Assembly: GCA_031263875.1 (NCBI GenBank)
Contig: JAISEX010000266.1
Location: 1-5,230, forward strand
Direction: 5' to 3'
Length of the DNA stretch: 5,230 bases
DNA from: Eubacteriales Family XIII. Incertae Sedis bacterium
GTDB lineage: Bacteria; Bacillota; Clostridia; Peptostreptococcales; Anaerovoracaceae
Shown here: piece by piece, positions 1 through 4,871 of the stretch
How the letters are laid out: the number at the start of each line of letters is the position of its first letter
Position numbering within the stretch: the stretch's first letter is position 1
Notes under the pieces: model-generated
Database searches by the model: none
What the model was told of the DNA's origin: nothing
Seen by the model: only the letters and a program-made list of their open reading frames with translations
Made by a program: the position numbers and the translations under genes

Positions 1-1343
1 CCCATGCTCACGACGCGCTCGGACAGGGTTATCGGCGTATCGACGCCGATGCCGACGCTGAAATCATACCCGTCCTTTTTGAGAGCGGCGGCGAGGGCGT
101 TCACCTTATCCTGCGCGGAACCTTCGACGAAGATTTCCTTCTTCCGCTCGCCCGTGATAGCGCCGGCTTTCTTGGCCTTGATCGCGGCCTCGTCCTTGGG
201 CGGCTTGCCGAGAATATGCCCGGCGATAACGACGCGCTGTATCTCGCTGGTTCCCTCGTAGATGGTCGTGATCTTCGCGTCGCGGTAGAAGCGTTCGACT
301 TCCATACCTTTCAGGTAACCGTTCCCGCCGTGTATCTGCAGCGCCTCGTTCGTGACCGCGAGGGCCGTTTCGGACGCGTACATCTTTGCCATAGCGGATT
401 CCATGCCGTAGGGCGCGTGGGCGTCCTTCAACGCTGCGGCGCTGTAAATCAGCATTCTCGTCGAGCGGATCTTCGTCGCCATATCCGCGATCTTAAACGA
501 AATGCCCTGGTGGAAAGCGATCGGTTTGTCGAACTGCACGCGTTCCTTGGCATAATCGACGGCGGCTTCGTACGCCCCCTGCGCTATGCCGAGCGCCTGC
601 GCCGCGATCCCGATGCGCCCGCCGTCGAGCGTGGCCATCGCAATGCGAAAACCCTCGCCCTCCTTGCCGAGCAGGTTTGCCTTCGGTACCTTGACGTTAT
701 TGAAAATCAGCTCGCAGGTTTGCGACGAGCGGATGCCCATCTTGTCGTAATGGTCGCCGAACGTAAAACCGTCCCAGCCCTTTTCGACGATAAAGGCGCT
801 GATGCCGTGCGTGCCCATACCCGGCTGGGTCACCGCCGTCACGACGTAGGTATCCGCCTTGCCGCCGTTCGTGATAAAGATCTTGCCCCCGTTCAGGATG
901 TAATGATCACCGTCCGGATCCGCGGTCGTTTCCGTTCCCGAAGCGTCGGAGCCGGCATTCTGCTCCGTCAGACCGAAAGCCCCGATCTTCGTTCCCTTTG
1001 CGAGCGGCGTCAAATATTTCTTCTTCTGTTCCTCCGTGCCGAAGTGGAATATCGGCCACGCGCCGAGCGACGTATGCGCGGAGAGGATGACGCCTGTCCC
1101 GCCATCGACGCGCGCGAGTTCCTCAACGGCTATCGCGTAACTGATGTAATCGAGCCCCATCCCGCCGTATTCTTCCGGGAAGGTGATGCCCATCCAGCCC
1201 TCTTTCCCCATTTTTTCGACTGCCTCGTCGGGGAATTCGTTATTTTGGTCGAGCATAAACGCGATGGGTTTTACCTCCGTTTCGGCGAACGCGCGTATCC
1301 TTGCACGAAACGCCTCGTGTTCATCTGTTGTTTTAAATAACAT
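1..1343 (-). CDS. Acyl-CoA dehydrogenase (butyryl-CoA dehydrogenase-like) with C-terminal extension, 3' end cut by window edge
   Basis: This is a flavin enzyme that oxidises (or, in fermenters, forms) the alpha-beta bond of a short-chain acyl-CoA, trading electrons with electron-transfer flavoprotein in the cytoplasm. 447 codons are visible from the ATG at 1343 with no stop before the edge. Seen: the signature GAFGLTEQNAGSDA at residues 121-134, the flavin/substrate region around TLDGGRIGIAAQALG (238-252), QIHGGNGY (336-343), and IYEGTSEIQ with the expected catalytic Glu363. The normal family end is near residue 379. Here the chain continues through a Lys/Ala-rich linker (about 380-403) into a new segment, 404-447+. 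This start gives the N-terminus usual for the family (FKTTDEHEAFR...AETEVKPIA) and has a modest GAGG five bases upstream. A GTG at 1508 with a much stronger ribosome binding site is in frame and would add 55 residues. The Rrf2 gene lies upstream on the same strand. Family is certain; exact acyl-chain specificity and start are not. Confidence 0.95.
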   Translation of the reverse strand, partial: MLFKTTDEHEAFRARIRAFAETEVKPIAFMLDQNNEFPDEAVEKMGKEGWMGITFPEEYGGMGLDYISYAIAVEELARVDGGTGVILSAHTSLGAWPIFHFGTEEQKKKYLTPLAKGTKIGAFGLTEQNAGSDASGTETTADPDGDHYILNGGKIFITNGGKADTYVVTAVTQPGMGTHGISAFIVEKGWDGFTFGDHYDKMGIRSSQTCELIFNNVKVPKANLLGKEGEGFRIAMATLDGGRIGIAAQALGIAQGAYEAAVDYAKERVQFDKPIAFHQGISFKIADMATKIRSTRMLIYSAAALKDAHAPYGMESAMAKMYASETALAVTNEALQIHGGNGYLKGMEVERFYRDAKITTIYEGTSEIQRVVIAGHILGKPPKDEAAIKAKKAGAITGERKKEIFVEGSAQDKVNALAAALKKDGYDFSVGIGVDTPITLSERVVSM

Positions 1344-1508
1344 TTCTGCCTCATTTCTGCCGTTCACGGCGAGCGTGCCGCCGTTTTCAGGAACAAACTC
1401 ATGCTGAGCATCTTCCTGCCGGCCAATAAAATTTCCGATTTCCGTTTTTTCCGTGTGTGAGGTAACATGACCCGATTGCCTCACGCGGCGTGTGAAAGGT
1501 TTCCACAC
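1344..1508 (-). other. In-frame N-terminal extension or long structured leader of the acyl-CoA dehydrogenase
   Basis: From GTG 1506-1508 the dehydrogenase frame is open for 55 codons before the family-type ATG at 1343. The predicted extension begins (M)WKPFTRRVRQSGHV and is basic and polar, with no signal peptide or membrane segment. I recognise no domain in it. The GTG sits six bases after AAGGAGG, the best ribosome binding site in the window, which favours real translation. Against it, the family normally starts at the internal ATG, and the stretch has an unusual composition with several short hairpins (1490-1508, 1457-1484, 1359-1370). It may be a true N-terminal extension or an untranslated leader. 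In the decayed duplicate nearby, only about 24 bp separate the shared upstream repeat from the ATG, against 188 bp here, so this stretch looks inserted. Confidence 0.6.
1457..1508 (-). promoter_or_regulatory. Two consecutive hairpins at the dehydrogenase leader start
   Basis: In the minus-strand RNA, GUGUGGAAACCUUUCACAC (1508-1490) can fold into an eight-pair stem (one G-U) with a three-base loop, its 5' arm containing the candidate GUG start codon. Next, GUGAGGCAA and UUACCUCAC (1484-1457) form a six-pair stem, a mismatch and two more pairs around a 10-base loop. CACGC-C-GCGTG (about 1481-1493) is a competing pairing that links the two. The arrangement could modulate initiation or bind a protein as DNA. 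Function is inferred; only the pairing potential is seen. Confidence 0.45.
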
Positions 1509-1514
1509 TGTACT

Positions 1515-1521
1515 CCTCCTT
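1515..1521 (-). promoter_or_regulatory. Strong ribosome binding site AAGGAGG ahead of GTG 1508
   Basis: On the minus strand AAGGAGG is followed by six bases (AGTACA) and then GTG. This is a near-perfect anti-16S match at good spacing, and it decides in favour of a start at 1508 if leader translation is real. The start codon lies inside the 5' arm of the hairpin at 1490-1508. Confidence 0.75.
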
Positions 1522-1529
1522 TTTTGATT

Positions 1530-1566
1530 ACTTGATAAAATTACTCCACTTTAACCATAAAAAAAC
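1530..1566 (-). repeat. 37-bp direct repeat, copy next to the dehydrogenase
   Basis: Thirty-seven bases match positions 1753-1789 with a single difference (1558 T versus 1781 C). Read on the minus strand, the unit is a run of seven T, then RTGGTTAAAGTGGAG and TAATTTTATCAAGT. It sits directly upstream of the AAGGAGG ribosome binding site, so it probably contains the promoter or operator of the dehydrogenase gene. I could not assign convincing -35 and -10 boxes. Confidence 0.85.
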
Positions 1567-1616
1567 TCAACGCTCCGGCAGGCGCCATAAAAGAGCGCTC
1601 TGCTGCATGCATTGAG
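1559..1616 (-). terminator. Terminator-like hairpin with bulky loop, ahead of the dehydrogenase promoter element
   Basis: On the minus strand CUCAAUGC (1616-1609) pairs fully with GCGUUGAG (1573-1566), eight pairs with one G-U, and is followed at once by seven U (1565-1559). The ~35-base loop is itself structured, with the perfect palindrome AGAGCGCTCT (1592-1601) and GGCGCC (1581-1586). The form fits an intrinsic terminator or attenuator insulating the dehydrogenase from upstream transcription. The long loop makes it weaker than the Rrf2 terminator. Confidence 0.45.
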
Positions 1617-1625
1617 TCGTTTTCC

Positions 1626-1736
1626 GTCGTTTCGGCCCGGCATACCCGCGGCGGGGTTTGCCGCCGTTTCGGTGAATGCGCATAGGCCGCTGCGAAGTGT
1701 TCCGTGTTCCGCTGCTGTTTTAACTGACATCAACAT
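1626..1736 (-). pseudogene. Decayed duplicate of the 5' end of the acyl-CoA dehydrogenase gene
   Basis: Aligned without gaps, 105 bases from ATG 1730 down to 1626 match the start of the intact gene (1343 down to 1239) at about 72 of 105 positions by my hand count. The translations share a pattern: MSVKTAAEHGTLR against MLFKTTDEHEAFR, then CAFTETAANPAAGM against RAFAETEVKPIAFM. Similarity fades after codon ~36. The frame stays open to a stop at 1551 but loses all resemblance to the family, so a 61-residue product (from ATG 1736) would have no enzyme fold. It follows a copy of the same 37-bp upstream element that precedes the real gene, and an AGAGGA seven bases ahead of ATG 1736 is a passable ribosome binding site. 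Best read as the remnant of a tandem duplication; a translated leader peptide is a less likely alternative. Confidence 0.6.
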
Positions 1737-1749
1737 TGCCGTTTCCTCT

Positions 1750-1767
1750 GTAACTTGATAAAATTAC
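1750..1767. promoter_or_regulatory. Imperfect 18-bp palindrome, candidate regulator binding site
   Basis: GTAACTTGATAAAATTAC equals its own reverse complement at 14 of 18 positions. It overlaps the 37-bp repeat just downstream of the Rrf2 gene. In the other repeat copy (1527-1544) the left arm is ATTA instead of GTAA and the symmetry is weaker. A site of this size and AT content would suit an Rrf2-type dimer, but no consensus for this regulator is known to me. Confidence 0.35.
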
Positions 1768-1789
1768 TCCACTTTAACCACAAAAAAAC
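1753..1789 (-). repeat. 37-bp direct repeat, copy next to the Rrf2 gene
   Basis: This is the partner of 1530-1566, offset by 223 bp. Its T-run forms the tail of the Rrf2 terminator, and the remainder precedes the decayed duplicate of the dehydrogenase start. The conservation of this element (36 of 37) contrasts with roughly two-thirds identity between the coding copies that follow the two repeats. That suggests either selection on the element or later gene conversion. Confidence 0.85.
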
Positions 1790-1807
1790 GCAGGTTATTA
1801 ACCGGCG
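1782..1807 (-). terminator. Intrinsic terminator of the Rrf2 gene
   Basis: On the minus strand CGCCGGUUAAUAACCUGCG (1807-1789) folds into a seven-pair stem with one mismatch and a three-base loop, followed by seven U (1788-1782). The stem overlaps the last codons and stop codon of the Rrf2 gene. Its T-run belongs to the 37-bp repeat. Confidence 0.7.
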
Positions 1808-2202
1808 CTAAATAATTTTTCCATGCTGATAGCCTGAAGCTGTTTGTCCATATCACGCTGCAGCCGTTCGAGATTGTTGTGTACCGTACAAATGTTGTGC
1901 GGGCCCCGCGCGGCGCAGATAAAGCTGTCCCGAAGGCACGCGCTCACATACGGTTCCGGGTCGAGCGCCCGCATAACATCGTACAGGCTGATCTTTTTTA
2001 GATCCTGCGCCAGCTCGCAGCCACCGTTTCTGCCGCGCCATACGCGCACGATATGCGCTTTATCAAGGTCGCGTAAAATTTTATACGCAAAGGGCATCGG
2101 GAGAAATTCTATTTTGCATATCTCCGCAATAGTGAGTTTGTCATTGTGGGCAAGCGCCCGAATTATCCGTATTGCGTAATCCGTTTCTCGTGAAATGACC
2201 AA
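1798..2202 (-). CDS. Rrf2-family transcriptional regulator with three-cysteine cluster motif
   Basis: This is a 134-residue DNA-binding protein of the Rrf2 family (relatives IscR, NsrR, CymR, RirA), which usually senses iron-sulfur status, nitric oxide, redox state or cysteine supply. Seen: the family opening ISRETDYAIRIIRALA, a winged helix-turn-helix over about residues 2-65 with TIAEICKIEFLPMPFAYKILRDL as the recognition region, the wing RGRNGGCELA, and three cysteines Cys89-x6-Cys96-x8-Cys105 that match the [2Fe-2S] ligand set. Two further cysteines are Cys29 and Cys62. Length is typical. The start is TTG, six bases after AAAGGGG; it gives the standard family N-terminus. It is divergent from surE and upstream of the dehydrogenase on the same strand, separated by a terminator. 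Autoregulation and control of the dehydrogenase are likely guesses from position. The sensed signal cannot be told from sequence. Confidence 0.95.
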   Translation of the reverse strand: MVISRETDYAIRIIRALAHNDKLTIAEICKIEFLPMPFAYKILRDLDKAHIVRVWRGRNGGCELAQDLKKISLYDVMRALDPEPYVSACLRDSFICAARGPHNICTVHNNLERLQRDMDKQLQAISMEKLFSAG

Positions 2203-2221
2203 GTTAAGCCCCTTTCTCTCT

Positions 2222-2242
2222 GTAAGTTCATATATAAGTTTA
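2222..2242. promoter_or_regulatory. Candidate operator in the Rrf2 leader
   Basis: GTAAGTTCATATATAAGTTT (2222-2241) contains AAGTT twice, 12 bp apart, and its first 13 bases match the palindrome at 1750-1767 at 10 positions. It lies between the predicted Rrf2 promoter and its start codon, where an autorepressor would bind. The resemblance is modest and AT-rich chance matches are possible. Confidence 0.25.
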
Positions 2243-2274
2243 GAATTCTGATATTATTATACACCTAATTATAT

Positions 2275-2303
2275 ATTAAAACAAACTGGATTTATACAGT
2301 CAA
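2275..2303 (-). promoter_or_regulatory. Promoter of the Rrf2 gene
   Basis: Minus strand TTGACT (2303-2298), 17-bp spacer, TTTAAT (2280-2275). An alternative is TTGTTT (2284-2279), 17 bp, TATAAT (2261-2256). Either places the transcript start about 45-70 bases ahead of the TTG codon. The first pair has the better -35 box, the second the perfect -10. Confidence 0.55.
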
Positions 2304-2313
2304 GAATAATAAG

Positions 2314-2322
2314 TGTTATAAT
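2314..2322 (+). promoter_or_regulatory. Extended -10 promoter of the surE cluster
   Basis: TGTTATAAT is a perfect extended -10 (TG-N-TATAAT). No good -35 is present at 16-18 bp, as expected when the TG extension carries recognition. Normal spacing puts the transcript start at about 2329-2330, that is on the A of the surE ATG. The -35 zone overlaps that of the divergent Rrf2 promoter, so binding there could affect both. Confidence 0.65.
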
Positions 2323-2329
2323 TATTCCT

Positions 2330-3094
2330 ATGAATATTTTTATATCAAATGATGATGGGATAGGCGCCGAGGGAATCCGCAAACTCACGGCCGCTTTGTC
2401 CGCGGTCGCCGACGTGTATGTCGGGGCCCCGCTCGGCCAATGCAGCGCGACGAGCCACAGCATATCGCTGTGGGAACCGCTTCATGTTACCGAGGCGGAC
2501 GTTCCGGGAGCGAAGCGCGCGTATGCCATTGACGGCATGCCCGCCGATTGCGTCAAGCTCGGTCTTGGCCTGATGGAAAAGGAAGGCATCGTTATCGACA
2601 AGGTTTTCTCCGGGATCAATCACGGCGGTAATCTCGGTACCGATACGATTTATTCGGGAACGGTCGCGGCGGCGCTCGAAGGGCTGCTCTGCGGCTATCC
2701 GTCGGTGGCCGTATCCATAAACGCGTTTCAGCCCGCGCATTACGAGATGGCGGAGGAGCTCGCGGTGAAAGCGGCGCTGCTCGATTTCGCGGACATCGGC
2801 GATCCGATGATGCTGAATATCAACGTGCCGGATCTGCCGAAAAGCGAGGTGAAGGGCGTCAAGATCACGGGGCTGGGCCGGCGCGAATACCGGGGCGAAT
2901 TTGTCGAGAAGGGATCGGAGGGGCCGGCGCGCAGGTTTATTTACGCGGGCGAACCCGTCCATTATCACGATATCGATTGCGATACGAACGACGTGGGAGC
3001 CGACCAGGAGGGCTACGCGGCGGTCGTGCCGATGCGTTTCGATTTGACGAATTACGCGCTGATAGAGGAATTGCGCGAAAAATGGCATTTTTAA
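2330..3094 (+). CDS. surE: 5'/3'-nucleotidase SurE (survival protein E)
   Basis: A 254-residue metal-dependent phosphatase that removes phosphate from nucleoside 5'- and 3'-monophosphates (and short polyphosphate in some species); cytoplasmic, usually linked to stationary-phase survival and nucleotide recycling. Seen: the N-terminal metal site ISNDDGIGAEG with Asp8 and Asp9, Ser39 in GQCSATSHSIS, the GMPADCVKLG motif (69-78), and Asn97 in SGINHGGNLGTDTIYSGTVAAALEG, which together give the full metal-binding set. Length is normal for the family. The start is fixed by the motif, since MNIFISNDDG is the standard N-terminus, yet no Shine-Dalgarno sequence lies upstream. First gene of a three-gene cluster, 19 bp ahead of the next start. 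In E. coli surE lies beside pcm, nlpD and rpoS; none of these is here. Confidence 0.97.
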   Translation: MNIFISNDDGIGAEGIRKLTAALSAVADVYVGAPLGQCSATSHSISLWEPLHVTEADVPGAKRAYAIDGMPADCVKLGLGLMEKEGIVIDKVFSGINHGGNLGTDTIYSGTVAAALEGLLCGYPSVAVSINAFQPAHYEMAEELAVKAALLDFADIGDPMMLNINVPDLPKSEVKGVKITGLGRREYRGEFVEKGSEGPARRFIYAGEPVHYHDIDCDTNDVGADQEGYAAVVPMRFDLTNYALIEELREKWHF

Positions 3095-3101
3095 AAGAAG
3101 T

Positions 3102-3108
3102 AAGGTGG
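3102..3108 (+). promoter_or_regulatory. Ribosome binding site choosing ATG 3114
   Basis: AAGGTGG lies five bases ahead of ATG 3114. A GTG at 3105 is in frame three codons earlier but falls inside this site and has nothing useful upstream, so ATG 3114 is preferred. Confidence 0.7.
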
Positions 3109-3113
3109 GGAAC

Positions 3114-3689
3114 ATGAGCGGTACAACAAAAAGATTACAGTGGGACGAGGCGCTGCTCGTCGTCGTGGATATGCAGGAGAAACTCGTCGCGGCGATGGAC
3201 AAGCCCGGCATGCTCGTGGAGCACGCGGAAAAACTCGTCAAAGGCTTTGCGGCGCTCGAGCTTCCGATGCTGTTCACGCAGCAATACACGAAGGGCCTCG
3301 GCGAAACGGTAGCGCCCGTCAAGGCGGCGACCGCCGACGAGAACGGCAGCGAGTGGTTCAGTTATATCGAGAAACTCAGCTACAGCGTGATGGGCGAGCC
3401 GGCCTTTGTGGAAAAACTGCGGGCGTCCGGCAGGAAGCAGATCGTTATCTGCGGCATCGAGGCGCACGTGTGCGTGCTGCAGTCGGCGCTCGATTTTCTC
3501 GACGAGGGATATGACGTGTTTCTGGTCGCGAACGCCGTGGCCTCGCGTTCCCGCGTGGATTCCGGCATGGCGTTCCGCCGCGTGGAGGAAGCCGGCGCTG
3601 TCGTGACGACCATCGAAGCCGTGCTCTTTGAGCTTCTCGGCACCGCGGCGCATCCGAAATTCAAGAGCATATCGGCCCTCGTGAAATAG
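3114..3689 (+). CDS. Isochorismatase-family cysteine hydrolase
   Basis: A 191-residue alpha/beta hydrolase of the isochorismatase-like superfamily (also covering nicotinamidases and YcaC-type proteins), cytoplasmic. Seen: the catalytic triad Asp19 in LLVVVDMQEKL, Lys87 in YIEKLSYSVM and Cys120 in the nucleophile motif ICGIEAHVCVLQSALD, then the usual DVFLVANAVASR segment. The conserved GIEAHVC and the short length place it in the small 'hydrolase' branch rather than with true isochorismatases, which carry extra domains or a biosynthetic context. A nicotinamidase would be expected to show a His-rich metal site, which I do not see. Substrate unknown; probably hydrolysis of an amide or related bond. 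It sits between surE and a DUF2156 gene, 19 bp after one and 16 bp before the other, so the three are probably co-transcribed. Confidence 0.92.
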   Translation: MSGTTKRLQWDEALLVVVDMQEKLVAAMDKPGMLVEHAEKLVKGFAALELPMLFTQQYTKGLGETVAPVKAATADENGSEWFSYIEKLSYSVMGEPAFVEKLRASGRKQIVICGIEAHVCVLQSALDFLDEGYDVFLVANAVASRSRVDSGMAFRRVEEAGAVVTTIEAVLFELLGTAAHPKFKSISALVK

Positions 3690-3705
3690 AAGCGCAAAAC
3701 CACCG

Positions 3706-4638
3706 ATGTACATGTTTGAAAATAAAATTACGGTCGAGGACAGGAGGCTGCTCGAGGAATACCTGAACGGTTACTCGTACCGCACCTCCGGTCTTTGTTT
3801 TACGTCACTCTATATGTGGCGCGAGATAAACCAATTTTCGTGGCGCATGTTCGGCGATTACCTCTGTATCGCGGCCGCCGACAACCTTGAACCAGAGATG
3901 GGCATGAGTTTTATGTTTCCGCCGCTGACGAGGACGGGCTGCTACGAACCAGCGAAGCTGCGCGAAACGGTGCTCGCGGCGAAAGACTACTTCGCGTCCA
4001 AGGGCGAGGAGTTCGTGATGATGCTCGTGCCGTTCCATATGATAGAAGTTTTCGAGCGGGCGATGCCGGGCGAATTCACCTTCGAGGCGGACCGCCCGAA
4101 TTTCGATTACGTCTACGACAAGACGGAGCTGATCGAGCTGAAGGGCAAGAAATTCCACGGGAAAAAGAACCACCTGAACTATTTTCTGAATCACTACGAA
4201 TACGAATACGCCGAGTTGACCGAGGACCGGGCCGGCGAAGCGATGGCGTTTATCCGCGCCTTTAACGAGCGCAAGAACCTGCAGGACGCGCACGAACGCG
4301 AGCTGCTCGAGATGGAGGAGCACGCGATGAAAGACGTGTTCCTGAATCTGAACGAGGTCGGCTATATCACGGGCGTGATCCTTATCGACGGTAAGATACA
4401 GGCGCTCAGCATCGGCGGGCGGCTCGGCAAGAAAACCGTGACCGTCCACGTGGAGAAGGCGAACACGGAATTTCGCGGCCTCTACCAAGCCATCAACAAC
4501 GAATACTGCCGCCACCTGCCGGATAACATTTCCCTCGTCAACCGCGAGGAAGATATGGGCATCGCGGGCCTGCGCAAAGCGAAACTCTCCTACCAACCCG
4601 TGAAACTGATCGAGAAGAATATTATTCGGCTGAAATAG
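3706..4638 (+). CDS. DUF2156 (GNAT-fold) protein, phosphatidylglycerol lysyltransferase C-terminal-like
   Basis: A 310-residue soluble protein of the DUF2156 family, which shares the tandem acyltransferase-like fold with the catalytic part of MprF (lysyl-phosphatidylglycerol synthase) and with Fem-type aminoacyl-tRNA-dependent transferases. Seen: the family landmarks LKGKKFHGKKNHLNYF (145-160), GYITGVILIDGKIQALSIGG (219-238), VHVEKANTEFRGLYQAINNE (248-267) and the closing NREEDMGIAGLRKAKLSYQP (279-298). No transmembrane segments, so it is not a full MprF. The true acceptor and donor are unknown. ATG 3706 is used; ATG 3712 is equally possible. Neither has a clear Shine-Dalgarno sequence, and translation may be coupled to the hydrolase gene, whose stop is 16 bp upstream. 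The long open frame on the opposite strand (3805-4872) is a coding shadow. Confidence 0.9.
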   Translation: MYMFENKITVEDRRLLEEYLNGYSYRTSGLCFTSLYMWREINQFSWRMFGDYLCIAAADNLEPEMGMSFMFPPLTRTGCYEPAKLRETVLAAKDYFASKGEEFVMMLVPFHMIEVFERAMPGEFTFEADRPNFDYVYDKTELIELKGKKFHGKKNHLNYFLNHYEYEYAELTEDRAGEAMAFIRAFNERKNLQDAHERELLEMEEHAMKDVFLNLNEVGYITGVILIDGKIQALSIGGRLGKKTVTVHVEKANTEFRGLYQAINNEYCRHLPDNISLVNREEDMGIAGLRKAKLSYQPVKLIEKNIIRLK

Positions 4639-4674
4639 TTTGTGAGAGCGGCGGTTCCGGCGAGCGGTCGGGGA

Positions 4675-4861
4675 TGTCAAGTTTTTTGCTTGACGGAACG
4701 GTAAGTGTGAAATCTTTGATGAAAGTGGTGTTGCTGCTTTAGTCGATTGTTTGCGTGTCAGGCTTTTTGCTTGACGGAACGGTAGGCGTGAAACCTTTGC
4801 TGGGAGCGTTGTTGTTGCGGTTCTGGTCGGTTGCCCGAGTGTCAAGTTTTTCGCTTGACGG
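4675..4861. repeat. Degenerate 81/84-bp tandem repeat, three units, each with a GTCAAG/CTTGAC hairpin
   Basis: Units begin at 4675, 4756 and 4840. Each opens with TGTCARG, five or six T, GCTTGACGG. Units 1 and 2 stay alignable over their whole length (for example GGAACGGTA, then GTGAAAYCTTTG), mostly with transitions and one 3-bp gap; unit 3 is cut off after 22 bp by the next element. The hairpins are at 4676-4694, 4757-4775 and 4841-4859. In unit 2 a G-U pair keeps the stem. Traces of an earlier partial unit appear at about 4650-4674 (GCGGTTC...GGTCGG). It starts right after the DUF2156 stop. Each unit has a length divisible by three, but unit 1 read as protein meets a stop after 22 codons, so it is probably noncoding. 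It could act as a 3' RNA structure or be an intergenic repeat family. Confidence 0.75.
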
Positions 4862-4871
4862 TTTGGGCGCA

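Noticed and set aside
216..1340. 374-codon plus-strand open frame
   Set aside because: It lies opposite the acyl-CoA dehydrogenase, whose minus-strand translation carries all family signatures. The plus-strand product is Arg/His/Val-rich with no recognisable motif, typical of an antisense shadow in GC-rich coding DNA.
1551..1736. Functional 61-residue protein
   Set aside because: Only its first part resembles anything, and that is the dehydrogenase N-terminus without its core. The rest crosses a hairpin and the repeat T-run.
3105..3113. GTG 3105 as start of the cysteine hydrolase
   Set aside because: It falls inside the AAGGTGG ribosome binding site that serves ATG 3114.
2345..3322. 325-codon minus-strand open frame
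   Set aside because: It is antisense to surE and the hydrolase, both of which have complete catalytic motifs; its own translation has no family features.
4674..4742. 22-codon frame beginning at ATG 4674 inside the first repeat unit
   Set aside because: Only a poor GGGG directly abuts the ATG, the frame is closed by a stop inside the unit, and the corresponding frame in unit 2 differs in its end. The conservation is better explained by the repeat itself.
4675..4861. CRISPR-like array
   Set aside because: The sequence between the hairpins is related from unit to unit rather than unique, only three units exist, spacing is too long and no cas gene is present.
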